Below are positions 1 to 8,341 of a stretch of DNA of 64,000 bases, piece by piece. The translations under genes and the position numbers were made by a program. A model generated the notes under the pieces. That model made no database searches and had not been told where the DNA came from. It was given only the letters and a program-made list of their open reading frames with translations. The first letter of the stretch is position 1, and each line of letters starts with the position of its first letter. Source of the stretch: DASUSH01 sp963785155 (GTDB taxonomy: Bacteria > Actinomycetota > Thermoleophilia > Solirubrobacterales > 70-9); NCBI GenBank assembly GCA_963785155.1, contig CAWAUB010000004.1, forward strand, positions 558,001-622,000. The letters run 5' to 3'.

Positions 1-1089
1 GTTGTAGGCGATCGAGTTGAAGAGGATGTTGAGGTCGCCGAAGGCGCCCTTCAGGTCAGGCGTCGCGGAGGCGAGGCCCTTGGCCGTCGTGTTCAGGCTG
101 CGGATCGGCTCGCGGACCTGCTGCACGAAGGGCCGGATCTGGTTCTCGATCGGCCCGACCGTGTTGCGGAAGAGCGGCTGGACCTGGCGCAGCGCCGGCG
201 CCAGCGCCTGGGCCGCCGGGATCAGGTCCGTGGCAGCCGGCTTGACGACCCGGGCGAGCGCCTCCGAGCTGCGCAGCGTCTCCTGCGTCTCGGTGAGCGC
301 CGAGGGGAACTCCCGGAGCGACTCGCGGATCGCCGCCTCCTGATTGGCGAACGAGCCGAGGACCGCGTTCGATGAGTCGACGAAGCGGTTGAGCTGGGTG
401 TCCTTGCGGCCCAGTTCCTCGGTGAGCGCGCCGAAGTTGGTGATCACGTGCTCCAGGTTCTTGCGCCGCGACGCGATCGCACCCTGGAACTTGGCGAGGT
501 CTCGCGCGGTCGGCTCGAACCGCTTGAGGAGCGCCCCGAACACCCGGCCGCGCGTGCCGAGCGCCTTGGCGCCGTCGGCGAGCAGCAGGCGGAGGAAGGC
601 CTGGGTGTCGGCGTCGAGCGAGGCGAGCACCTCGTCGGGGTTCACGTTGGGCGCCGTCTGCGAGTTGGGGACGACCGACCCTTCCGCCATCTGTGGCGCG
701 TCCTCAGACCCGACGTTCAGCTCGATCGTCATGTCCTGGAGGCCGGTGCGCGGCCGCAGGAGCAACGTCGCGTCGTCGTGGATCAGCGGGCCGTACTCGT
801 TCTCGATCTCCATCGTCACGACGGCGTTGCCCTGCTCGACCTGGACGTCGGTGATGTTGCCGACGCGGATGCCGGCGATGTTCACGCTCTGGCCCTGGCC
901 CGGCGTGACCGCCTGCGCGGAGGTGAACTCGGCCTTGAGTTCGTAGCGATCGCCGCCCAGGAAGGGCAGCCACTCCGGGAACGACGCGCGCTGCTGAGAG
1001 AGGATCGCGAACGTCACCGCGAGCCCCAACACGATGAGCGCGATGATCGCGATGAAGCTGCGGGCGTGCTCGCGGATCGCCTTGGTCAT
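1..1089 (-). CDS. MCE family protein, 3' part missing at window edge
   Basis: The minus-strand frame is open from an ATG at 1089 to the first base of the window (363 codons visible), so the end lies outside. A short basic N-terminus is followed by one membrane segment (about residues 12-30). The MCE domain (about 40-140) contains the typical lipid-binding barrel phrase VNIAGIRVGNITDV. A long helical region follows, as in actinobacterial Mce proteins. These proteins form periplasmic or cell-wall tunnels that pass lipids to a YrbE/MlaE-type ABC permease. The ATG overlaps the stop of the preceding mce gene (ATGA). It is the fifth MCE gene in a row, and a sixth may follow outside the window. The family call is secure; the substrate is unknown. 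Confidence 0.85.
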   Translation of the reverse strand, partial: MTKAIREHARSFIAIIALIVLGLAVTFAILSQQRASFPEWLPFLGGDRYELKAEFTSAQAVTPGQGQSVNIAGIRVGNITDVQVEQGNAVVTMEIENEYGPLIHDDATLLLRPRTGLQDMTIELNVGSEDAPQMAEGSVVPNSQTAPNVNPDEVLASLDADTQAFLRLLLADGAKALGTRGRVFGALLKRFEPTARDLAKFQGAIASRRKNLEHVITNFGALTEELGRKDTQLNRFVDSSNAVLGSFANQEAAIRESLREFPSALTETQETLRSSEALARVVKPAATDLIPAAQALAPALRQVQPLFRNTVGPIENQIRPFVQQVREPIRSLNTTAKGLASATPDLKGAFGDLNILFNSIAYN

Positions 1090-2564
1090 GGCGTCACCGC
1101 CGGGCTCGCGGGACCGACCGCCGCGGCGATCCCATTGACGTCGGGGACATCGTTCGTGTGGCAGGCGACATCGCCGCGGAACGGCGTCGGCTTGCCGACG
1201 ACCGGCTGCGAGCCGGTGGTCGGGACCACGAGGTTGGAGGCCATGAAGTCGTTCGGTGCCGGTACGCCGGGGTTGTTCGTCCTAGCCGGGATCTCACCGC
1301 CGCCGGGGTTGACCCGCGCCACGACGCCGTTGCCGTCGAAGGCCTGGATCGCGCCGGCCGTGTCGACTGCGTTGTAGAAGAACTCGTTGAACGTCGGCTG
1401 GCCGGTCGAGAACTGGTCGTTGATGACGGCGTCCCCTGCGGGGACGAGCACGTCGGTGACACAGCGGCTGAACGCCTCGATCTCGGGCATCAGCTCGGTT
1501 CCGGCGGCCGTCGCCACGGCCAGGTTCGGGGTCGACTCGGCGGTCAGCCTGGCGACATCGCCAAGCTCTTCCGGCCTCAGCAGGGCCGCCGTCTGGATCA
1601 GCCACGGGGTACCTGCCTCGATCGTGGCCGGCAGCTCCTCGAAGCCCGGGGTCGACTCGATCGCGAGGCGGCGCAGCGGTGGCAGCGACTCGTCGACCGC
1701 CTGCAGGGCCGGGGTCGCCTCCTCGAGCGTCGGCGCCAGCTCGCGGATCGTCGCCGAGAGGTTCGAGGACTCGTCGGCGAGGGCGCCGGCGAAGACGTTG
1801 AAGTTCGAGATCAGGTCCTGCAGGTTGCGCTCGCTGTTGCGCAGCTTGCCGGTGGTCTGGGCCAGCCCCCGGACGAGGCGGGAGAGGTCGTGCGGCGCCT
1901 CGCCGAGGAACGCGGTGTTCGCGATCGCCGAGAACTTTCCGGCGTCGCCACCGTAGATGAAGGAGTCGTTGATCGCCTTCGCTGCGGTCTCCCCACGCAC
2001 GCTCGGGTCCTGGTCGGCGTCCTCGGCGGCGGTCGGCTGGGCGGTGAGCGCGGTTCCATAGCCCTCGAGCAGCTCCCTCAGGTTGGCGCGGGCGGGCTGG
2101 TTGAGGGCCGAGAGGACCTGGTCGAGCTGGACCGCGGTGGCCGTCTGGGTCACCTCGAGGCTCTCGCCGTCGCCGAGCTCGGGAGCGCTCGGGCTGCCCG
2201 GCTGGAGGTCGAGGAAGAAGTTGCCTTCAAGGAAGAGGCGGGGCCGGATCTCCACCGCCGCGTCCTCGTGGATCGGCTGGCCCTCCTCGTTGACCGTGAA
2301 GACGACCTCGGCCTGATCGTCGCCGAACTTGTTGACCGCGGTCACCTCGCCCACGTTCACGCCGGCGATCCTCACGGGCGAGTTGGGCGACACGGTGGCG
2401 GCGTTCTCGAAGACCGCGCGCACCGTCTGCCCGGGCGGTGTGAAGGGCCACAGCTTGAGCATCTTCGCGGAGGCGACGTAGACGCCGGCCACCACGAGCA
2501 CCACCATCAGCACGCCGAACCAGACGCTCCGGCGGCCCTCTTGTTCGAGCGTTCGCCGTGCCAT
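1086..2564 (-). CDS. MCE family protein (fourth of the cluster)
   Basis: This 492-aa protein has a single N-terminal membrane helix (about residues 14-32) and then an MCE domain with the motif VRIAGVNVGEVTAV. A long alpha-helical middle and a low-complexity polar C-terminus follow. I start it at the ATG at 2564 (MARRTLEQ), because that ATG shares a base with the TAA of the upstream mce gene (TAATG). A longer open frame up to 2657 would run into that gene and encodes shadow-like sequence. By family it should be an extracytoplasmic subunit of a lipid importer. It is transcribed with the four other mce genes, with 1-4 nt overlaps that imply translational coupling. Confidence 0.85.
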   Translation of the reverse strand: MARRTLEQEGRRSVWFGVLMVVLVVAGVYVASAKMLKLWPFTPPGQTVRAVFENAATVSPNSPVRIAGVNVGEVTAVNKFGDDQAEVVFTVNEEGQPIHEDAAVEIRPRLFLEGNFFLDLQPGSPSAPELGDGESLEVTQTATAVQLDQVLSALNQPARANLRELLEGYGTALTAQPTAAEDADQDPSVRGETAAKAINDSFIYGGDAGKFSAIANTAFLGEAPHDLSRLVRGLAQTTGKLRNSERNLQDLISNFNVFAGALADESSNLSATIRELAPTLEEATPALQAVDESLPPLRRLAIESTPGFEELPATIEAGTPWLIQTAALLRPEELGDVARLTAESTPNLAVATAAGTELMPEIEAFSRCVTDVLVPAGDAVINDQFSTGQPTFNEFFYNAVDTAGAIQAFDGNGVVARVNPGGGEIPARTNNPGVPAPNDFMASNLVVPTTGSQPVVGKPTPFRGDVACHTNDVPDVNGIAAAVGPASPAVTP

Positions 2565-3982
2565 TAGTCCTGCCCTGCCGTCGCTGTGCCTTGGTCGCCG
2601 GGCACGTTCCCGATCACCTGCTGGCCGGCGATGTACGGCTCGTTGCCGGCCTCGCACTCCTTCGGGTCCTGACCCGGCGCGGCGGTGTTCGGATACGGGT
2701 TCACGTGGAGGAAGTTCGCCTTCGAAGGCCCGTTCGCGGAGATGGCCGACGGGATGCCCTCGTTGCTCGCCTCATCGGCGCCCGTCGGCGGGTTGAAGGT
2801 GAGGAACCGCTGCCAGGTACCGATGCCGTCGGTCCCCTCGAAAGCGCTGTCGAGGTTGCGGAAGAGCAGCGTCCCGTAGTTGCAGACGGTCTGCGCGGGG
2901 GTGACGAAGTGCGTGGTCCGGTCGAGCTGCGACACCGTCTGCGTCAGGCGGTCGATCCCCTGGCGGGCGGCGGCATCGTCGTTGAGCGTGAGCAGGGCCT
3001 CCGCGACCGGCACGAGGCGGCGGTTGAACGCGGGCACGCCGGGCAGGTTCTCGGCGCCGGCGATCGACGCGGCCTCGAGGGCTGGAGCGTTCTCGGCCAG
3101 AGCCTGCGCGCCCGGGCGCAGGTCGTGGAAGAGGACGGCGGAGTGGGAGAGGAACGTGCGGATGTTCGGCCCGGTGTCGATCAGCGCCTGCTCGGCGGGG
3201 ACGGACCGCGAGATCGTCTCCTGGATGAACGGGCGTGCGACGCCGGCGAGGGCGGCGAAGGTGTCGTCGAGCGCGACGAACATGTCAGCCTGGGTTGCGG
3301 CGACCGGGGCGACCTCGGCCGCTGACTGGGCGAGCGCGGGGAAGAGCTCGTCGAACTGGGTCTCGGGCGCGGCGATCAGCTTCGCAACGGGCTCGAGCTG
3401 CTGGACCAGGGGAACGAGCTCCCCGATCGCCGAGTTGAGGTCGCCGCCGCGGCCGGCGAACGTGTTGCCGAACTCGCGCAGGTTGGTCTGGATCGCGGTC
3501 CGGGTGGGCGCGTCGAACATGCCGAGGAACTGGTCGATCTCAACCGGCTCGGGCGTCGCGGCATCGATCGGCATCAGCGATCCGGCCTGGTAGCCCTCGG
3601 TCGAGTCGCCGGGCTGGATCTCGAGGTACTTGATCCCGAGCGCCGAGCGCGAGCGCACGATCACCGTCGAGTCGATCGGCAGCGGCTCCACCTCGGGGTC
3701 GAGACGCAGGTCGAGTCTCGCGTTCGCGACCCCTTCCTGCTCCTCGTCGGCGACCGCCTGGATCGCGTCGATCTGGCCGACGCGCACGCCGCCGATCCGG
3801 ACCTCGTTGCCCGGCACGAGCGTGTTCGCGTTCGGCACCTGGGTCGCGATCCTGTAGGTCGGCGTGAACGGGAGGCCGCTGTTCGCGTTGTAGGCGAGGA
3901 AGACCGTGAGCACGGCGATGATCACGGTCAGGGCGCCGATCATCACGGGGCTCGCCGTAATTCTGGACATGCCGCGGCTCAT
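2564..3982 (-). CDS. MCE family protein (third of the cluster)
   Basis: This 472-aa protein has an N-terminal membrane segment (about residues 14-31). The MCE domain has VRIGGVRVGQIDAI, followed by the family's usual sentence on a 'size-fixed' bound ligand path (SRSALGIKYLEIQPG). A long helical region and a Pro/Gly/Asp-rich tail come after. The ATG at 3982 overlaps the upstream stop (ATGA). A second Met at codon 5 is possible, but the overlap favours the first. It has the same predicted role as its neighbours: one chain of a multi-subunit lipid transfer tunnel. It contains two Cys in the C-terminal region (VCNYG and PKECEAG), which could form a disulphide outside the membrane. Confidence 0.85.
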   Translation of the reverse strand: MSRGMSRITASPVMIGALTVIIAVLTVFLAYNANSGLPFTPTYRIATQVPNANTLVPGNEVRIGGVRVGQIDAIQAVADEEQEGVANARLDLRLDPEVEPLPIDSTVIVRSRSALGIKYLEIQPGDSTEGYQAGSLMPIDAATPEPVEIDQFLGMFDAPTRTAIQTNLREFGNTFAGRGGDLNSAIGELVPLVQQLEPVAKLIAAPETQFDELFPALAQSAAEVAPVAATQADMFVALDDTFAALAGVARPFIQETISRSVPAEQALIDTGPNIRTFLSHSAVLFHDLRPGAQALAENAPALEAASIAGAENLPGVPAFNRRLVPVAEALLTLNDDAAARQGIDRLTQTVSQLDRTTHFVTPAQTVCNYGTLLFRNLDSAFEGTDGIGTWQRFLTFNPPTGADEASNEGIPSAISANGPSKANFLHVNPYPNTAAPGQDPKECEAGNEPYIAGQQVIGNVPGDQGTATAGQD

Positions 3983-5544
3983 GCGCCGTCCTCCATCAGG
4001 AAGCGCATCAGTTCGTCCGCGCCTCGCAGGGATTCCTCGGCGTCGCCCGCGCTTTGGCTCGCCGGGCGGGATCCGCCCTCGAGCCGGCCGTCGACGCCAA
4101 ACAGGTCCTCGAAGCCGACGCTGGGCGGCTTCGCGAGCGGAGGCGCGCCGCCGCTCTCCTTCTGCGGAGTGGCGAGCTCTTTCCGAGCCTGCTTGCGCAG
4201 CTCACTCGCGGACGGCATGTCCTCCACCCCGAACGTGTCGGCCGACGGCGTGGACGCACGCGTACCGCTGGTCTGGATGAAGTTCGCCGAGCAGCCGGTG
4301 AGCGGCGCGGTCACGTAGTCGGTGCAGTTCGAGGCGAGGAACTGCGTGCGGAGGAAGTGGCCGTACTGGTCCATCCCGTTGAGGGCACCGGAGAAGTTGG
4401 GGATCATGCTGTTGAGGAACTCGTAGCCGCCGGACTCGCGCAGGCTCTTGAGCAGGTCCTTCAGGTCCCTCGCGGGCTGCGTGGATCTGCTGGCGAGCTT
4501 GCCGAGATCCTGAATGACCGGATTGGAATCCTGGAGGTCGGGCCCGATCACCTCGCCCACATCGCCGAGCGAGATCAGCGCCGGCTCGGTGGCGTCCGCC
4601 AGCGGGCCGAGCGCCCTGGTGGCGCCCGCGATCGACGGCGCGGCGGAGCCGAGGTCGGCGAAGACCGGCCGCGCCTCGTCGGAGAAGCGGCGCAGCTCGA
4701 TCATCAACGAGCGCAGCTCGCGCAGGCTCGGCGGCAGCAGCTCGAGCTGGGCCTCGATGTCGGCCCGGCGCTCAGCCGAGGCCTCGGCGGTGTCGCCCGA
4801 GTTGTTGATGAAGCCGGCGACGTTCTGGCGCTGGCGGGCAAGCGGGGCGAGGACGATGTCGGAATCGCGGGTGAGCTTCGAGAGCGTCTGGCTCTGGCTG
4901 GCGAGGACGTTGAGGATGCGGTCGGTCTCGCGGAGGGCCGGGTTCCCGCGATCGATGACCTCGCCCAGCTCGTCGCCGCGAGCCGCGAGACCCGCGCCAA
5001 GTTCGTTCAGGATGATCGTGAAGCGCTCGGCGTAGGGGCGGCGCATGATGTTGTTGACGAGGTCGAGGTCGACGGCCTTGCCGTTCGCCTCGAGCGGCAG
5101 CAGGCGCTGGCCGGCGCCCTCCTCGCCCTCGGGTATCTCGCCGAGCTCCGGGGGCGGCTCGGATCCCGGCGCGCGCGGCTGCGTCGGCTCGCAGTCGACG
5201 AAGCGCTCACCGAGCAGCGACTGCGGGCGGATGATGCAGGAGGCGTCCTCGCGGAAGTCCTGGAACGCCGGGTCGTTGATCGTCATCTCGACGATCGCCT
5301 TGCCGGGCTCCGCGTGGGGCTCGGGGTCGAGGCTGACGATCTCGTCGTCGGTGCTGATCTCGGTCGCCGTGATCTCGCCGACGTCGGCGCCGGCGACCCG
5401 GACGACCTCGCCCGGGACCAGGAAGCTGCCGTTGTCGAAGGCGGCGCGGACGACGTAGCCCTGTTCCTCGTCGGCGCCGACGCCGAAGACGAGCAACGCC
5501 GAGGCGGCGAGGGCGAGGATGGCTGTGGTCGCGATTCGGCGCAT
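3979..5544 (-). CDS. MCE family protein with long charged C-terminal tail (second of the cluster)
   Basis: This 521-aa protein begins with a hydrophobic signal/anchor (about residues 6-24) and an MCE domain with VVRVAGADVGEITATEI. A helical domain follows, and then a charged, Pro/Gly-rich tail of roughly 90 residues that the other cluster members lack. The start at 5544 lies 3 nt after the stop of the first mce gene, so translation is probably coupled. The tail (about residues 430-521) is rich in Glu, Arg and Ser and is predicted to be disordered; it might contact the wall or partner chains, but this is inference. The MCE call is secure from the domain and the operon. Confidence 0.83.
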   Translation of the reverse strand: MRRIATTAILALAASALLVFGVGADEEQGYVVRAAFDNGSFLVPGEVVRVAGADVGEITATEISTDDEIVSLDPEPHAEPGKAIVEMTINDPAFQDFREDASCIIRPQSLLGERFVDCEPTQPRAPGSEPPPELGEIPEGEEGAGQRLLPLEANGKAVDLDLVNNIMRRPYAERFTIILNELGAGLAARGDELGEVIDRGNPALRETDRILNVLASQSQTLSKLTRDSDIVLAPLARQRQNVAGFINNSGDTAEASAERRADIEAQLELLPPSLRELRSLMIELRRFSDEARPVFADLGSAAPSIAGATRALGPLADATEPALISLGDVGEVIGPDLQDSNPVIQDLGKLASRSTQPARDLKDLLKSLRESGGYEFLNSMIPNFSGALNGMDQYGHFLRTQFLASNCTDYVTAPLTGCSANFIQTSGTRASTPSADTFGVEDMPSASELRKQARKELATPQKESGGAPPLAKPPSVGFEDLFGVDGRLEGGSRPASQSAGDAEESLRGADELMRFLMEDGA

Positions 5545-5547
5545 TAC

Positions 5548-6903
5548 CTAGGGCGGCGGCGGGATGTCGGAGGGATCGCACTGGCCGTTCAGGAAACCGC
5601 CGGCGAGGAACGGGTTGGATCCGTCGGGCGCGGCCTGAGTCGCCGAGCCCGGGCACGGCGCAAGCGAGGGCTCCTCGATGAAGCCGTTGTAGCGCTGGCT
5701 CGCCGGCTGCGGCGTGAGCAAGCCGGTCGCCGCGTTGCGAGAGAAGACCGAGAGCGCCGGCAGGGTCACGCGGGCGTAGTGGCCGTTGGCGTCGTAGAAG
5801 GCCGTGGCCTGGCCGAACACTCCGATGAAGGACATCAGGTCGGGCGCGTAGGGCGTCGCGAACTCGATGTCGGGCTGGGAGTCCTGCATGGCCTGGATCG
5901 CGGGGCCGACCGCGGCGCGCGTGTTCTGCTGGAACTGCGGCGTGGCGCGCAGCAGGTCGTTCAGGTCGTTGTTCGGCCCCGGCCGGTAGACGCTCTTGCC
6001 GAGGTCGCTGAAAACGGGGATCGAGCGCTCGGCGACGGGGCGCAGGTCGCGCAGGAACTGCGGCAGGTCGGTGGTCGATTCCAAGGCGGCGGCAACGAAT
6101 GGGTCGAGGTCGTCGAGCGTCGCGCGGAGGTTCACGAACGTCGTGTTCGACTGGCGCAGGGCGGGCGGCAGGGCGACGAGGACGCGCTCGAGCGAGCTGT
6201 TCTCGTCGGCGATCGCGCCGAGCCCCTGGTTCGCGTTCGTGATGAGGGAAGTCAGGTCGTCGCGCCGCTCCGCTACCGAGTTCATCACGCTGCCTGTGTC
6301 GACGACGAAATCGGTGAGGATCTGCTGGTCGCGTGTGAGCTCGGCGAACAGGCGCTCGGTGGACGAGAGGGCCGGGCTGAGGAACTTGTAGGCGCGGTTG
6401 GCCTCGGGCCCGCGGTCGACGTAGATCCCGGCCTGGCCCTCGATCACCTGCTGCAGCGCCCGCCGCGCCCGGGGCCGGAAGGTGTCGAAGAGCTGATCGA
6501 TGTCGACCGGCGCCGTCGTGTTCTGCTGCTGGACCGGAACGTCGGGGTCGAGCTCTTCCTCGTTGCTCGGGCCGGGGATGATCGAGACGTAGCGGTTTGC
6601 GATCCCCGAGAGCGAGGTCTGGCGGATGATGGCCTCGGTGCCCTCCGTGAGCGGCTCCTCGGTCGTGAGCGTCACCTCCGCCTGGTTGTCGTCGGTGAGG
6701 ATGATCGATTCGACCGATCCGACCGGCACACCGCCGATGCGCACCTCGTTGCCCTGGACCAGCTGCCCTCCGGTCTCGAAGAGCATCTTGTACTTATTGG
6801 CGGAATCGCCACCTGAAAAGAGCAGGTAGAGGACTAGTACGAGGGCGGCGATCAGGGCGCCGAATGCGGCGATCCGGGCAATCCGGGATTTCGACTCTGT
6901 CAT
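5548..6903 (-). CDS. MCE family protein, first gene of the mce cluster
   Basis: This 451-aa protein starts with a polar N-terminus (MTESKSRIAR), a membrane helix (about 9-29) and an MCE domain with the phrase NEVRIGGVPVGSVESI. A long helical section and a Pro-rich end (DIPPPP) follow. I chose the ATG at 6903 because it overlaps the stop of a 10-codon leader ORF (TAATG) and the membrane anchor follows at the normal distance. The longer frame to 6993 has no support. No ribosome-binding site lies close to this ATG, so it may depend on the leader. Unlike mycobacterial mce operons, no yrbE permease genes precede it; they must be elsewhere or left of the window. Confidence 0.85.
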   Translation of the reverse strand: MTESKSRIARIAAFGALIAALVLVLYLLFSGGDSANKYKMLFETGGQLVQGNEVRIGGVPVGSVESIILTDDNQAEVTLTTEEPLTEGTEAIIRQTSLSGIANRYVSIIPGPSNEEELDPDVPVQQQNTTAPVDIDQLFDTFRPRARRALQQVIEGQAGIYVDRGPEANRAYKFLSPALSSTERLFAELTRDQQILTDFVVDTGSVMNSVAERRDDLTSLITNANQGLGAIADENSSLERVLVALPPALRQSNTTFVNLRATLDDLDPFVAAALESTTDLPQFLRDLRPVAERSIPVFSDLGKSVYRPGPNNDLNDLLRATPQFQQNTRAAVGPAIQAMQDSQPDIEFATPYAPDLMSFIGVFGQATAFYDANGHYARVTLPALSVFSRNAATGLLTPQPASQRYNGFIEEPSLAPCPGSATQAAPDGSNPFLAGGFLNGQCDPSDIPPPP

Positions 6904-6935
6904 TACTTGGAAATGACGACCTTCCCCCCGGGCAT
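6903..6935 (-). CDS. 10-codon leader ORF (MPGGKVVISK) coupled to the mce cluster
   Basis: An ATG at 6935 opens ten codons and stops with a TAA whose last A starts the ATG of the first mce gene. A strong GGGAGGAG ribosome-binding site lies at 6941-6948, 5-7 nt before this ATG. The mce ATG itself has no such site at normal spacing. This makes the leader the likely ribosome entry point, with termination-reinitiation onto mce. The peptide resembles nothing I recognise. It may act only by its translation, or it may be an initiation artefact. It lies just downstream of the inverted repeat at 6955-7000. Confidence 0.5.
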   Translation of the reverse strand: MPGGKVVISK

Positions 6936-6954
6936 GGGCACTCCTCCCAACGCC

Positions 6955-7000
6955 CGATTTCGTGCGCATGCTATCCCGGCAGGGAGGCCGCACGAAATCG
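6955..7000 (-). promoter_or_regulatory. Inverted repeat over the predicted mce promoter (probable operator)
   Basis: Two perfect 12-bp arms, CGATTTCGTGCG (6955-6966) and its complement (6989-7000), are separated by 22 nt. On the minus strand a TAGCAT box (6968-6973) sits inside the spacer at the position of a -10 element for transcription starting around 6960. The right arm would cover the -35 area and the left arm the start site. This is the layout expected of a repressor operator. A 5'-UTR hairpin is the alternative, because the left arm might be transcribed. No regulator gene lies next to it. Confidence 0.45.
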
Positions 7001-7046
7001 CGTAACGCGAACTCAACTTAGGCGCACGCCGGATTGGACAAGCGGA

Positions 7047-7844
7047 CTAATCGCGCTTGTCCACGAGGAGTGTCTGCGCGGCGCGGCCGATCCTGCCGCG
7101 ACGGTCGCGCAAAAGGGTGTCCGAGAGGCCCAGGCCGGTCGGCTCGGGCAGGGTCAGGGCGTCGAGGCAGACCCACTCCCCCTCGGGCTCGCGATGCAGG
7201 TGGACGCTTAGGTCGACGTTGATGAAGAGGTAGCTGCGCCAGTCGAGGGCAGCGCTCACGCCGTTGCCCGAGTCGGCGGCGGCCATCACCCGCACGAGGG
7301 GCGTCGGCTCCTCGCCGGCGATGAGCGGAACCCGCATGCGCATCCAGACCAGGGCCGGGCCCGCTTCCAGGAAGCCGCCGTGGACGAAGCGGTAGTCCAT
7401 CGCGGTGTGGTAGCCGACCTCCTCGCCCGTCGGGAAGAACTCCCCTGGCTCGGCCTCATCCGGGCCGGGCGGCGGATCGTCCTCGAGGCCCGGAATCTCG
7501 TCAGGGAGTTCGACGGGATTCGTGCGCAGTCGCCAGGCCCGCGCCCTGATGACCTCACCGCGCTCGTCGGAGAGCGTCGCCTCGCAGTGCTCGACCCGGC
7601 GACCCGGTCGCACGATCCGTGCCGAGACCTCGAGCGGCGCGATCGGCACCGAGCGCAGGATCTCGTAGGTGATCCGCCCGACGCGGGCACGGGGCCCGTC
7701 GGGGTCGTTCGGAAGGCGCTCGATCTCGCGAGCGATCAGGGCGGCGGGCGGCCCGGCGTGCTGCGCCCCCGGATCCCACGGGCCGCGCGTCAGCTCGGTC
7801 GAGCGGTAGCGCTCGCCGTCGGGCTCGTAGAAGGCGTCGGGCAC
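7047..7844 (-). CDS. Acyl-CoA thioesterase family protein (hotdog fold)
   Basis: This 265-aa protein of the TesB-like/4HBT_3 class would cleave acyl-CoA thioesters in the cytoplasm. Support is the N-terminal phrase WDPGAQHAGPPAALIARE, typical of the first hotdog repeat, and a second half with the FVHGGFLEAGPALVWMRMRVPL and DWRSYLFINVDLSVHLHR elements of the second repeat. The length fits a double-hotdog protein. The start is a GTG at 7844; a TAGGCT box ends 6 nt upstream (7851-7856), which would give a nearly leaderless transcript. It is upstream of and co-oriented with the mce genes, separated by about 110 nt that contain the mce promoter, so it is probably a separate unit. Substrate chain length cannot be told. 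Confidence 0.75.
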   Translation of the reverse strand: MPDAFYEPDGERYRSTELTRGPWDPGAQHAGPPAALIAREIERLPNDPDGPRARVGRITYEILRSVPIAPLEVSARIVRPGRRVEHCEATLSDERGEVIRARAWRLRTNPVELPDEIPGLEDDPPPGPDEAEPGEFFPTGEEVGYHTAMDYRFVHGGFLEAGPALVWMRMRVPLIAGEEPTPLVRVMAAADSGNGVSAALDWRSYLFINVDLSVHLHREPEGEWVCLDALTLPEPTGLGLSDTLLRDRRGRIGRAAQTLLVDKRD

Positions 7845-7930
7845 CGCTGGAGCCTATGCGTGGGCGCGTAACGAACGAGGCGCCCTGCGAGCGACTAATC
7901 TGCGAGAGAGAAGCCGGAAGGAGAAAGAGC

Positions 7931-8341
7931 GTGGAAAAGGTTCAGAAGACGGACGCGGAGTGGCGCGAGCAGCTCAGCGAAGAGGAGTACGAGGTCGCCC
8001 GCAAGAAGGGCACCGAGCGTGCCTTCACGGGGCGCTACTGGGACTCCAAGGAAAAGGGCATGTACCGCTGCGTCGGCTGCGGGCAGCCGCTCTTCGAATC
8101 CGAGACGAAGTTCGACTCCGGCACCGGCTGGCCCAGCTTCTATGCGCCGGCGGAGGACGAGAACGTCGAGACCGAGGAGGACCGCAGCCTGTTCGGGCGG
8201 CGGACCGAGGTCCACTGCAGCCGCTGCGACTCGCACCTGGGCCACGTCTTCGAGGACGGGCCCAACCCGACGGGCCTGCGCTACTGCATCAACGGCTGCG
8301 CGCTCGACTTCGACAAGGGCGAGGGCGAGGGCGAGGGCTAG
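7931..8341 (+). CDS. msrB: Peptide methionine-(R)-S-oxide reductase MsrB
   Basis: This 136-aa cytoplasmic enzyme reduces the R-epimer of methionine sulfoxide in oxidised proteins. The zinc-binding pairs CVGC and CSRC are present, as are GTGWPSF and the catalytic segment RYCINGCAL (active-site Cys in RYCIN). The sequence ends in an unusual acidic repeat (GEGEGEG). I chose the GTG at 7931 because AAGGAG at 7917-7922 is 8 nt upstream and MsrB sequences start here; a frame from 7856 only adds unrelated residues. Its TAG shares a CTAG with the stop of the convergent serS. It is a monocistronic gene by context. Confidence 0.93.
   Translation: MEKVQKTDAEWREQLSEEEYEVARKKGTERAFTGRYWDSKEKGMYRCVGCGQPLFESETKFDSGTGWPSFYAPAEDENVETEEDRSLFGRRTEVHCSRCDSHLGHVFEDGPNPTGLRYCINGCALDFDKGEGEGEG

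Noticed and set aside
1158..2567. 469-codon plus-strand frame opposite an mce gene
   Set aside because: Antisense shadow; composition is Arg/Gly/Val-rich and no motif is seen.
4054..6816. A 920-codon open frame on the plus strand opposite two mce genes
   Set aside because: It is Arg/Glu/Leu/Val shadow sequence with no domain, spanning two well-supported genes on the other strand; such frames arise from high GC.
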